Assembly: GCA_009780855.1 (NCBI GenBank)
Contig: WQZG01000032.1
Coordinates: 1-37,684 of the forward strand
Direction of reading: 5' to 3'
DNA: 37,684 bases
Origin: Treponema sp.
Lineage (GTDB): Bacteria > Spirochaetota > Spirochaetia > Treponematales > Breznakiellaceae
The notes below the pieces were generated by a model. It had not been told where the DNA came from. It was given only the letters and a program-made list of their open reading frames with translations, and did no database searches. Every line of letters begins with the position of its first letter. The stretch's first letter is position 1. Position numbers and translations under genes: made by a program. Below are positions 8,801 to 16,443 of the stretch, piece by piece.

Positions 8801-10102
8801 TTACAGCTGCACATCTTCAAAAAGATCCGCATTGCCGCTGTCTACAGTATATGCCCTAAGGCGAATGCCTGTTTGAGTAAAATCCAGTTGGGTAAACATG
8901 GGCAAACCCGGCTGCTCCGCCCTCTCCCAATAATCGCGGACCGCAGCGGGTACATCATTCAGCTTGGAACCTGATGCATTGGGTATAAACCAGACCGTAC
9001 CTGTACCGTCGGTAACTTCATCGCCCGTTGCCAGAATGGATTTGCTGCGCATATAAAAATGATAATGTCCTGCCAAAACCAAATTGACATTGTATTTTTC
9101 AAAAAGTTTGGCCAGATCGGTATCCGCGTTCTCAGGGGTTTTCTTGCCAAAGTCAGGCTGGTGCGTCATAACAACAATCGATTTTATGGACTGGTCTTCG
9201 GAGGCGGCTTTTAGGTCATCTTCCAGCCAGGCCATCTGGCTGCCGGATCCGTAAGAAAGACCTTTCTCGGAATCGTCATCATCATTCGAAGAGGAGAAAA
9301 CTTCGTTTATACTAATAAAATGCGCACTGCCGTAATTAAAAGAGTAAAGCACTCCGCTGGTATCAACATTTTGGTTATCATTTGCGTAAAAATATTTGCC
9401 AAACCAGTCAAGCGTATCGTTATTCCCAAGCGCATATATAAAAGCGTTATTGGCAATTGATTTCTGGGCATAATCAAAATAATACGGAATGCGGTCTTCC
9501 CTGGGAACGGTTGCACTGCTGCCGGTATTTACAACATCGCCGGTATTAACGATAAAAGCAGCGTCAGGGCATGTTGTCAGAGCTGCTTCGATAACCCGTT
9601 TCCAGGCTCCGGCGTCGGTAACCTCGTCAGATTTTCCTGTATCGGGATTATTGGAGGTTCCTATCTGCGGATCTGTAACATGTATTATCGAGAATCCATT
9701 AGGCAGATTATCATTTTCTGTTTTAAAAGTATAAATGGGACTGTACTTGCCGCCGGATCCAACTATATAACTGTAGGTTTTTCCGGGCACAAGGTTGTCC
9801 AGATTAACATGGTGGAAATACCAATCGCCGTTTTTTATACTGGCTGACACTTTGGTATCATTGCCCATTATTACTTCGCCGGTTTCTGATTTTGACTGCC
9901 AGCTTATAATACGGGTGGTTTTGGGATCATTATTAAAAGTATTGCCCACGTTATTGGGGAAATTATCATCCAGTTTTCCCCATTGCGATTCTTTCTTGGG
10001 TTTGCCCTGCAGAATGTCCATGAGCGTTTCGGTGTTCTGGGTCTGGCAGGAAGCCAGCATCAGCAGACCGACTGCAGCCAATAAAAAATTCCGTATTTTC
10101 AT
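8801..10102 (-). CDS. Purple-acid-phosphatase-like metallophosphoesterase lipoprotein (copy 2)
   Basis: This 433-residue protein has a lipoprotein signal (LMLASC, Cys19), an N-terminal FN3-like domain (TRIISWQS...YIVGSGGKYSPIY) and a phosphoesterase core. Its motifs are HVTDPQ, NTGDVV, LGNND, MTHQ and AGHYH. It differs from copies 1 and 3 by a longer insertion rich in Ser and Asp (SSSNDDDDSEKG) before the second half of the core. It begins 12 bases after the TolC stop codon, so it is very likely co-transcribed with the HlyD/TolC genes. An AGAAGG ribosome site precedes the ATG. The GNND variant is also present here, which argues for a family trait rather than a mutation in one copy. Confidence 0.88.
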   Translation of the reverse strand: MKIRNFLLAAVGLLMLASCQTQNTETLMDILQGKPKKESQWGKLDDNFPNNVGNTFNNDPKTTRIISWQSKSETGEVIMGNDTKVSASIKNGDWYFHHVNLDNLVPGKTYSYIVGSGGKYSPIYTFKTENDNLPNGFSIIHVTDPQIGTSNNPDTGKSDEVTDAGAWKRVIEAALTTCPDAAFIVNTGDVVNTGSSATVPREDRIPYYFDYAQKSIANNAFIYALGNNDTLDWFGKYFYANDNQNVDTSGVLYSFNYGSAHFISINEVFSSSNDDDDSEKGLSYGSGSQMAWLEDDLKAASEDQSIKSIVVMTHQPDFGKKTPENADTDLAKLFEKYNVNLVLAGHYHFYMRSKSILATGDEVTDGTGTVWFIPNASGSKLNDVPAAVRDYWERAEQPGLPMFTQLDFTQTGIRLRAYTVDSGNADLFEDVQL

Positions 10103-10114
10103 GCTTGGCCTTCT

Positions 10115-11476
10115 TTAAAAATTTCCGGTCAGCTTTAATAAATTACCGTAGAGATTCGCGCATTGCAGCTCCAGTCCAAGAGCGTATTGGGAAGCAGAGA
10201 GCCTGTCATCAGTTAATTTATAATATGAATCCAGATCAATAATATTATCCCGTGATGGTTCGGGAACAGTATCATATACGGCCCGGTAATCAGATAGTAT
10301 TTGCAGAAACCCCTGCAAATTGGTGACTATATCGGTTATACTGCCGCGGATTCTTTGATCCGTACCCGTTATCCCCTGCGAGGCTGTCTCAACTCCGATT
10401 ATGGCAGCTTGCTTTTCGGCGCTGAACCATGCGAACACGGGCAGATTTACGTTTAATCCCATTGTAAAATTATCTGATCGTTTATGGATATATAACGGAG
10501 GACTTACAGAGGTATCAACACTCCTGGAAAAGGCCGGACTGTAAGTCAGGCTAAAGTGCCTAAACCAGGGGATCTGTTTTGCCTTTGCTGTATCCAGCAA
10601 AGCGCAGGCTTTTTCGTAAGCGGCCCAGGAAGCAGCGAGTTCGGCGGAGTTGGTAACTGCGGTTTCGATAAACTGATCGTTTGCCAGGGCCGCCTGCACC
10701 GCGTCCCAATCAACGGAAACTGTATTTAATACAAGCTGTTCATCGGGAATCTGTACCAGTAACGCCAGGTCCCTGCGCGCGGTTTGAACAGAAGACTGGG
10801 CCTGCAAAATATCGGAACGCAGGCGCAGACGCTGAATATCAAACTGCAGCATATCGGCCTGGGTGGCAACACGCGAATCGTACCGTTTTTGCAGATTATC
10901 AGCGCGATCCGAATTTACCTGATCCCTTAAGCGCAGCACCGAAAGCGTTTTTTCGCCAATGAGGATCTGCTGTACGTATTTATAAACAGTTGATGTAATT
11001 TGATTCTTAAATGTTTCCGCGTTCGCTTCCAGTTCGCGCTGCGCGGCGATGCCTGCCTTGTTTACATTGCTGCCGATAAAGGGATTGGGAAAAGGCACCT
11101 GGATTCCCGCGTTAAAAGGATTGTTATCAAAATTGCTTGAAAAATACGAGGATTCAAAAGAAAGCTGTAAATCATTGGGATCGTTTTTGGATTTTTGACG
11201 GTAGTATTCCGCGCGGGCATCGCTTAACATGGCGGTATAATCGGAACTTGCCGCGACAGCCATATCCGCAAGCTGCTGCCATGTGTACCCGCCGGATGGC
11301 GCGGGAGCGGTTTTGCGCGCCGGCAAGGCCGACGGCAGTGAAGATGACAAGGCAGAAGATGTAAAATTTTGCGGAGCCGGATATGTGGAGCAGGCTGAGT
11401 TAAATATCAATACCGCAGTTATGACTGACAGTAAGCTTAAAAAACCGGCCGGCCTCATTCGCGCTTTTACTCCCAT
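10115..11476 (-). CDS. TolC-family outer-membrane channel lipoprotein
   Basis: I place the start at the ATG at 11476, which overlaps the HlyD stop by ten bases and gives a clean lipoprotein signal (LIFNSAC, Cys29). A GTG at 11503 in the same frame would add nine residues. The 453-residue protein has the TolC/OEP pattern: two related halves of long alpha-helices with repeated segments such as AQRELEANAETFKNQI and RLRLRSDILQAQSSVQTARR, and beta segments (FSLTYSPAFS, FTMGLNVNLPVFAWFSAE). TolC-type trimers carry substrates from inner-membrane pumps through the outer membrane. No ABC, RND or MFS pump gene accompanies it. The adjacent HlyD adaptor, DUF4956 and VTC genes are the likely partners, so its cargo may be a polymer rather than a drug or peptide. 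Confidence 0.88.
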   Translation of the reverse strand: MGVKARMRPAGFLSLLSVITAVLIFNSACSTYPAPQNFTSSALSSSLPSALPARKTAPAPSGGYTWQQLADMAVAASSDYTAMLSDARAEYYRQKSKNDPNDLQLSFESSYFSSNFDNNPFNAGIQVPFPNPFIGSNVNKAGIAAQRELEANAETFKNQITSTVYKYVQQILIGEKTLSVLRLRDQVNSDRADNLQKRYDSRVATQADMLQFDIQRLRLRSDILQAQSSVQTARRDLALLVQIPDEQLVLNTVSVDWDAVQAALANDQFIETAVTNSAELAASWAAYEKACALLDTAKAKQIPWFRHFSLTYSPAFSRSVDTSVSPPLYIHKRSDNFTMGLNVNLPVFAWFSAEKQAAIIGVETASQGITGTDQRIRGSITDIVTNLQGFLQILSDYRAVYDTVPEPSRDNIIDLDSYYKLTDDRLSASQYALGLELQCANLYGNLLKLTGNF

Positions 11477-12666
11477 AACGTTTTTTTCTCGCTGATGTTC
11501 CACTGTATCTGGCTGATTAACTGCCCGATTTTTTGCTGGAAAGTCGGAGGCGGCAGCATTATGGTAACGCTTTCGCCGGGAATAAAATCGTGTTCGTCAT
11601 CCTGTAGCGTAAGAATAATGCGGCGTCCCCGGGATGGAAATAAACTGCGGGAAAACGTAATAAAAGGGTCATCCAGGGTCATTATCTCCGGTTCTATGGT
11701 TGTGACCTCGGCGTAATACCGTCTGTAGGTTGTGCGGTAGGGCCTTACAACCGACAGGACCATCCCTTCGTGGACAAGGTCAACCTGGTAAGGCCGCAGC
11801 AAACCCATAATTTTTACCGTGGACATGGAAGTGGAACGTACTATCGGGGTGCCGGACGGAACAATATCGCCGACATTGTACGGAATGTGCGAGATTATTC
11901 CTTCGGAATTGGCAAAGAGATAGGCTACCTTTCCCTGTTCAAGGTTATCGATCGTATCGCTTATCGAACCCAGCAAATCCTGCTGCGCGTCGGTGAGCGT
12001 TGTCTTTTGGGAATCCCTGAATTGCGCTATCTGCGCAAGTTCATCCCTGGCAGAGGCCAGCCGTGTGTTAAGGGTACTGATAAGGGCAGGATAACTGGTC
12101 AGCGTATCGGTGAGCGCGGTAATCTGGGGCCGAATCCTGGTCAGTTCAATATCTGAAATAAGGCCCTGCGCTACCATCGGTTCAAGGTGAGCCAGCTCCT
12201 GTTTAAGCCCTTCGAGCGTGGCAGTATCGCGGGTCTGATTCATCTGTACCTGGGCAAGCTCTACACGGGTATCTTCCATAAGCTGACGCGTGCGCATTTC
12301 CAGCGAAAAAATATTTTGATCCTGGTCCTGCGCGTTCTGCTGGACGCTTAGTTTCCTAATGGTGTAATCAAGGGCATTAAGTTTTTCCTGCTGTTCGGCG
12401 AAGCTTTCTGTTTCGACAAGGACATCGCCCGGCTCAACATGCTGCCCTACAGTGACATAAATGGAACGTATGCGCACCGTTTGCATGGCGCCTACATTCT
12501 CTGTCTCGGTTGATACATAACCTGCGATAGGATTTGAAAGGCGTTCCAGAGGCAGCATGATCCATATAACCGGCAGAAGTACGATCCAGAACAGCCATAT
12601 CCAGTTGCGCAGCAGAAACATTATGCGGATGCGGAACGGTACATGCTGTTTAGGTTTACCTTTCAC
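11467..12666 (-). CDS. HlyD-type periplasmic adaptor (membrane-fusion) protein
   Basis: The 399-residue protein has a short cytoplasmic start, one membrane helix at about residues 21-38 (WIWLFWIVLLPVIWIM) and a biotinyl/lipoyl-like segment (VTVGQHVEPGDVLVETES). A long coiled-coil hairpin follows (about 80-245), then a second lipoyl half (GIISHIPYNVGDIVPSGTPIVR) and a beta-barrel C-terminal part. This is the standard membrane-fusion layout linking an inner-membrane exporter to TolC. Its stop overlaps the TolC start and it begins 14 bases behind DUF4956. No transport ATPase is adjacent, unlike type I secretion operons. This could mean that the inner-membrane partner is DUF4956 or the divergent Pel complex. 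That is inference. Confidence 0.88.
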   Translation of the reverse strand: MKGKPKQHVPFRIRIMFLLRNWIWLFWIVLLPVIWIMLPLERLSNPIAGYVSTETENVGAMQTVRIRSIYVTVGQHVEPGDVLVETESFAEQQEKLNALDYTIRKLSVQQNAQDQDQNIFSLEMRTRQLMEDTRVELAQVQMNQTRDTATLEGLKQELAHLEPMVAQGLISDIELTRIRPQITALTDTLTSYPALISTLNTRLASARDELAQIAQFRDSQKTTLTDAQQDLLGSISDTIDNLEQGKVAYLFANSEGIISHIPYNVGDIVPSGTPIVRSTSMSTVKIMGLLRPYQVDLVHEGMVLSVVRPYRTTYRRYYAEVTTIEPEIMTLDDPFITFSRSLFPSRGRRIILTLQDDEHDFIPGESVTIMLPPPTFQQKIGQLISQIQWNISEKKTLWE

Positions 12667-12680
12667 AATTATTAATCTCC

Positions 12681-13370
12681 CTAAATTTCAACGGTCGAAC
12701 GCTGCATAACCAGCAGCGGCTCCGAGATCCCTTCGATTTCTGACATCTGCTTGATTAGGTCTTTTTGATAACTGGCGTCCCGCAGCTTGATCTGGTATGA
12801 ATATTCAAGCAGTTCACCCTGAACCGCGTTGCGCATTGAAACCAGCGTGTAGGATTCGCACATCATCATCAGCAGACGGTCAACCGCGTCTTTTACAACA
12901 GCGTCCTTGGCCGTAGTAAACCGCAGCATTCCTTCGTAATTGCGGCGGGACACAAAAGGCGCCGCGTATAACAAAAGGGCAATGCCGTTAAAGATAATGG
13001 CCATCGCGATAGCGATAGTTATCATGCCGGCGCCGCACGCTATACCGGTGCCCAGACAGGCAAAGAGAAACATCGCGTCCCTGGGATCGCGCACCAGAGT
13101 CCTGAACCTGATAATGGTTAACGTTCCCATTACCCCAAGACCGCGGGCAAGACTGTCGCCGACAGCCATTACCAGGCCGGCGCATACTATGCTTCCCAGA
13201 ATCAGGGACTGTAAAAAAGTCCGCGAATAGGAAAACCCGCTGAAGGTCCGCTGGTAGACAAATACATAGATAAATGTAAGCACAAAAGTCATCAGCAGGG
13301 TTCCGAAAATGGACAGAAATGAAAGCGGGCTGTTTGCCCCAAACATCATGTTAATATAATCATTTTGCAT
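12681..13370 (-). CDS. DUF4956 integral membrane protein
   Basis: This 229-residue protein has about four membrane helices (residues 18-39, 53-71, 100-118 and 119-139), a conserved cytosolic-type loop RFRTLVRDPRDAMFLF at 88-103, and a soluble C-terminal domain of about 90 residues. This matches DUF4956, whose members recur next to VTC-domain and CotH genes in Firmicutes and spirochaetes, as I recall. The gene starts three bases behind the VTC stop, so the two are surely translated from one mRNA. By analogy with eukaryotic VTC complexes, where a polyphosphate polymerase domain is held by membrane subunits that translocate the polymer, DUF4956 may be a membrane platform for the VTC protein. Function not shown experimentally to my knowledge. 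Confidence 0.85.
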   Translation of the reverse strand: MQNDYINMMFGANSPLSFLSIFGTLLMTFVLTFIYVFVYQRTFSGFSYSRTFLQSLILGSIVCAGLVMAVGDSLARGLGVMGTLTIIRFRTLVRDPRDAMFLFACLGTGIACGAGMITIAIAMAIIFNGIALLLYAAPFVSRRNYEGMLRFTTAKDAVVKDAVDRLLMMMCESYTLVSMRNAVQGELLEYSYQIKLRDASYQKDLIKQMSEIEGISEPLLVMQRSTVEI

Positions 13371-13373
13371 ATA

Positions 13374-14183
13374 TCAGACGCTCCATACCAAAGATTCCAT
13401 AATTGAATTGCGCGGGGTTACTTTTCTGCTGAACAATGAGTCCTTCCACATTCCGGTTGAATATTTGCAGTTGCCCCTGTTCTGCAGATTGAACTTTTCT
13501 ACCATATCGATAATCCAGGCCGGCACTTCTTCCAGTGTCTTTATTTCCAGAACAACGCAGGAAGTTTCTTCATCCTGTGCCTCTCCGGAATCCATAGAAT
13601 ACCACGTCTCTCCCCTGCCAAAGTTGGTCCAGGTCGGGCGCGGACAATATTCCAGTTTCCTGTCGAATGTCACGCGCAGGTACAGTTCGCCTGGTCCTAC
13701 ATAGGACTCCCGTGTATACCTTAGTATATTGGCCGGTGAAGCATCGGTTTCCCAAACAAGACGGCGGAATTTTAAAAAATCTGTTTCCTGCTGCGTACTT
13801 TTAAAAATGTAGGGCAGATCTGTGGAAAAGATCAAATCCGGGCCCCATTTGTCAAAAGGAACCATTACACGGGATTTTACAATAATATCCTGGATTTTGG
13901 ACTTTACCTCGGCAAAAACCGGAGACGTGCCGGGTTCGTTATAGGTCCGGACGCGGAGCTTAAATCTTTCGTCATATTCCAGTTCCTTTGCGTAATGGAA
14001 GGCATACGAGGGAGTATCAAGCTGTAGGGTAGTAATCATATACTCGGGAGGATCACCTATACCGAATTTATCCGGGATTACAAAAGGGGTTATGTATTTC
14101 CTGATTTCCGGTACAAGCTCCGGTCGAATTCGGTATTTTTTTTCGTAACGCTTAACAAGCGCCAGTTGCCCGGAACCAGCCAT
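13374..14183 (-). CDS. VTC-domain (polyphosphate polymerase-like, triphosphate tunnel) protein
   Basis: This 269-residue cytosolic protein carries the signature charged strands of the triphosphate-tunnel fold. They are KRYEKKY (12-17), FKLRVR (R77, R79), FAEVKSK (E92, K94), VKSR (K103, R105), LRVTFDRKLEY (R170, R175) and VLEIKT (E213, K215). These paired Arg/Lys and Glu residues line the tunnel in yeast Vtc4, which makes polyphosphate from ATP. All of the key classes appear present, so catalysis is plausible. The gene is closely followed by DUF4956 and preceded by phosphoesterase copy 3 with a 49-base gap. It may make polyphosphate or transfer phosphate to a polymer; the product is not evident from sequence. 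Confidence 0.85.
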   Translation of the reverse strand: MAGSGQLALVKRYEKKYRIRPELVPEIRKYITPFVIPDKFGIGDPPEYMITTLQLDTPSYAFHYAKELEYDERFKLRVRTYNEPGTSPVFAEVKSKIQDIIVKSRVMVPFDKWGPDLIFSTDLPYIFKSTQQETDFLKFRRLVWETDASPANILRYTRESYVGPGELYLRVTFDRKLEYCPRPTWTNFGRGETWYSMDSGEAQDEETSCVVLEIKTLEEVPAWIIDMVEKFNLQNRGNCKYSTGMWKDSLFSRKVTPRNSIMESLVWSV

Positions 14184-14232
14184 ATAAAATAAATTATCAC
14201 AAACCTTTAATTGTTAAAAGGGGATCTGCGCC

Positions 14233-15456
14233 TTACCTGAATGAATATGTATCAAACAGAACCGCTGCGCCGTTTTTATCAACTGTGTATGAATTTAACT
14301 CAATGTTAGCACTGCTGAATTTAACCGTACTGAACATCGGCAGATTGGGCTGTTCGTCCCTGGCCAAATAACTTTTACCGGCTTTGGCGTTGAATTTGGT
14401 GCCTGCCGTATTAGGTATGGACCACACAGTCCCGCCAGCCTTATCCATACCGGCGGCGTTTATGGGCCTGCTCCGTGCGTAAAAATGATTGTGCCCCATT
14501 AGCACCAAATCGACATTGTATTTGTCAAAAAGTTTTGTCAGCGCTGTATTCCTGCCGCTGCGGCCGTAGTCGCCTTCGTGAGTCATGGCCACTTTCCATT
14601 TTTGGGCGGTTGTGCCAAGGTCGTTTTCCAGCCAGCCAAGCTGGGCGGCCGTCAATTTTATATTGGAATCAATACTGACAAAATGCGTATTCCCGTAATC
14701 AAAAGAATATAAAAAACCGCCGCTGCCGTTTGCCGGAGTATAAAAATAACGGTTATACCAGAGCGCCGAATCATTATTGCCCATGGTATATATAAAAGGA
14801 AGCTGCGCGATTGTGTCCTGGCTGTAATCAAAATAAAAAGGAATATTGGCTTCCCTTGCGTTCTCTACGATATCTCCGGTATTGACCGCGAAAGCCGCCT
14901 GCGGGCATAAATTAACGGCAGACTCAATGACGCGTTTCCAGACTGCAGCGTCGGCGGCGTTGCTGCCGCTTCCAATCTGGGGATCGGTAACGTGTATAAT
15001 GGTAAAGTCTCCGGCCGTAAAATCTTCTGTTTTAAAATTATATACGGGGCTGTAAAAACCCGGCGAACCGGCAACATAACTGTAAGTCTGGCCCGCCTGC
15101 AGACCGGAAACATCTACCCGGTGGAAATACCAGCTCCCAACTGAAGAGACCGTTGACGGATAATGATCATTGCCGATTATTACTTCGCCTGTCCCGATGC
15201 TGGATTCCCATGTAATGGTGCGCGCCGACGCCGGATCGCCGGTAAAAGTATTGCCGATATTGTTGGGAATACCGGCGGCCAGCACGCCCCACTGTCCGCG
15301 CGGTTTTGCGGCGCCGGCGGGCAGGTCAACAGTAAATGATATTACCAGGAAGAAAAACAGCGCGGTAACAGCGCAAAAGCCTGTTCGTCCAATCGTATGT
15401 TTAATTGCACGTCCAGTCGGACGTTTAGTTATTCGTTTGGTCATTTTGCTGATCAT
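14233..15456 (-). CDS. Purple-acid-phosphatase-like metallophosphoesterase, secreted (copy 3)
   Basis: The 407-residue protein has a very basic N-terminus and a signal-peptide core at about residues 28-42, with a likely cleavage near AGAA-K, so it seems secreted rather than lipidated, unlike copies 1 and 2. The start could instead be Met5 at 15444. FN3-like domain: TRTITWESS-like strands to YSYVAGSPGFYSPVY. Phosphoesterase motifs: HVTDPQ, NTGDIV, MGNND, MTHE, MGHNH. It is the first gene of the minus-strand run and probably defines its promoter. Having three related phosphatases in one cluster, at both ends of the export genes, suggests that phosphate removal matters to the pathway. Confidence 0.88.
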   Translation of the reverse strand: MISKMTKRITKRPTGRAIKHTIGRTGFCAVTALFFFLVISFTVDLPAGAAKPRGQWGVLAAGIPNNIGNTFTGDPASARTITWESSIGTGEVIIGNDHYPSTVSSVGSWYFHRVDVSGLQAGQTYSYVAGSPGFYSPVYNFKTEDFTAGDFTIIHVTDPQIGSGSNAADAAVWKRVIESAVNLCPQAAFAVNTGDIVENAREANIPFYFDYSQDTIAQLPFIYTMGNNDSALWYNRYFYTPANGSGGFLYSFDYGNTHFVSIDSNIKLTAAQLGWLENDLGTTAQKWKVAMTHEGDYGRSGRNTALTKLFDKYNVDLVLMGHNHFYARSRPINAAGMDKAGGTVWSIPNTAGTKFNAKAGKSYLARDEQPNLPMFSTVKFSSANIELNSYTVDKNGAAVLFDTYSFR

Positions 15457-15467
15457 AACGTATAAAA

Positions 15468-15496
15468 AGTATAAATACCAAACAGAGGTTACACAA
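15468..15496 (-). promoter_or_regulatory. Candidate promoter for the minus-strand phosphoesterase/VTC/export run
   Basis: On the minus strand TTGTGT (15496-15491) and TATACT (15473-15468) are spaced by 17 bases in the 127-base divergent region. The resulting leader to the ATG at 15456 would be only a few bases, which favours the internal start at 15444 or means the promoter is elsewhere. No riboswitch-like structure was seen in this gap. Confidence 0.3.
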
Positions 15497-15583
15497 GTAC
15501 TTTTAAATATCCAATATCTCCAATCCGCAAATACACTATCAAAATCATTGATATAAAGACCAATGTGTGATATATATTTTTAT

Positions 15584-16387
15584 ATGAAAAAGACATTTAA
15601 AGTTTTAATGGTATTAATTTTTGCAGCTTTTTGTATACTTCCGGCTGCTGCCCAGACAGCAGAATATTACTATATGCGCGGGCTTATTTATTCACAAAAA
15701 GGCGATACGGATCTGGCCATTGCGGATTTTTCAAGGGCAATAAATTTAAATCCCTATGATCCGTATTACTGGCTCGATAGGGGAAACGCGTATATGGACA
15801 AAGATGACCCGACCCGTTCCATCGAAGATTTTAACAGGGCGCTCGCCCTGGATTCCCAGATGGAAGAAGCCTACTACAGCAGGGGAACCGCTTATAGTGC
15901 TCAAGGCAATTATGATAAAGCCCTTGATGATTACAACAAAGCAATTTCCCTCAATCCAAGTGAAGCTACGTACTGGAGCGAAAGAGGTTCCATTTATTTT
16001 GAAAAAGGCGACATTGACAAAAGTATTGCCGACTTTACCAAGGCGCTGACCCTGGATCCCAATCTGGATTCTGCGCTTATATCGCGCGGTGAGGCCTATC
16101 TGGAAAAGGGTGATGTTACCAACGCGATAAATGACTTAACCAAAGCCATAGATTTGGATCAAACCCAGGAATCCAGCTGGATTGCCAGGGGCGAAGCCTA
16201 TACTACGCTTAATCAGTATGATAAAGCGCTTGCGGATATCAACAAGGCTATCTCCATTAACCCGAGCAATCCGGCTTCATACAACAGCAGAAGCAACATA
16301 TACCTGGCAATGGGCAATTATGAACAGGCAATCAAGGATTTGGACAAGGCAATAGAACTGGATCCCAACGGCACTTACGATTGGTAA
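15584..16387 (+). CDS. Secreted TPR-repeat protein at the head of the pel operon
   Basis: I choose the ATG at 15584 because it begins a clean signal peptide (MKKTFKVLMVLIFAAFCILPAAA-Q). An ATG at 15563 adds seven residues. The mature protein is almost wholly TPR: seven 34-residue units from residue 28 onward with the A...G.Y..A...Y..AI.L.P pattern (for example GNYDKALDDYNKAISLNP and GNYEQAIKDLDKAIELDP). It ends right after the last unit, so no beta-barrel or catalytic domain is attached. It is 56 bases upstream of PelD on the same strand. In Pseudomonas, PelB combines a periplasmic TPR scaffold with an outer-membrane barrel; this could be a stand-alone scaffold of the same kind. Generic periplasmic TPR proteins are common, so the link rests on position. 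Confidence 0.82.
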   Translation: MKKTFKVLMVLIFAAFCILPAAAQTAEYYYMRGLIYSQKGDTDLAIADFSRAINLNPYDPYYWLDRGNAYMDKDDPTRSIEDFNRALALDSQMEEAYYSRGTAYSAQGNYDKALDDYNKAISLNPSEATYWSERGSIYFEKGDIDKSIADFTKALTLDPNLDSALISRGEAYLEKGDVTNAINDLTKAIDLDQTQESSWIARGEAYTTLNQYDKALADINKAISINPSNPASYNSRSNIYLAMGNYEQAIKDLDKAIELDPNGTYDW

Positions 16388-16443
16388 AAGACGCTGAACC
16401 GGAATTCACATTTTATCAATAATTTTATGTCCTGGGATGTAGC

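Noticed and set aside
15457-15583. c-di-GMP riboswitch in the divergent region
   Set aside because: No conserved GEMM-like stems or GNRA loop could be traced in this AT-rich gap.
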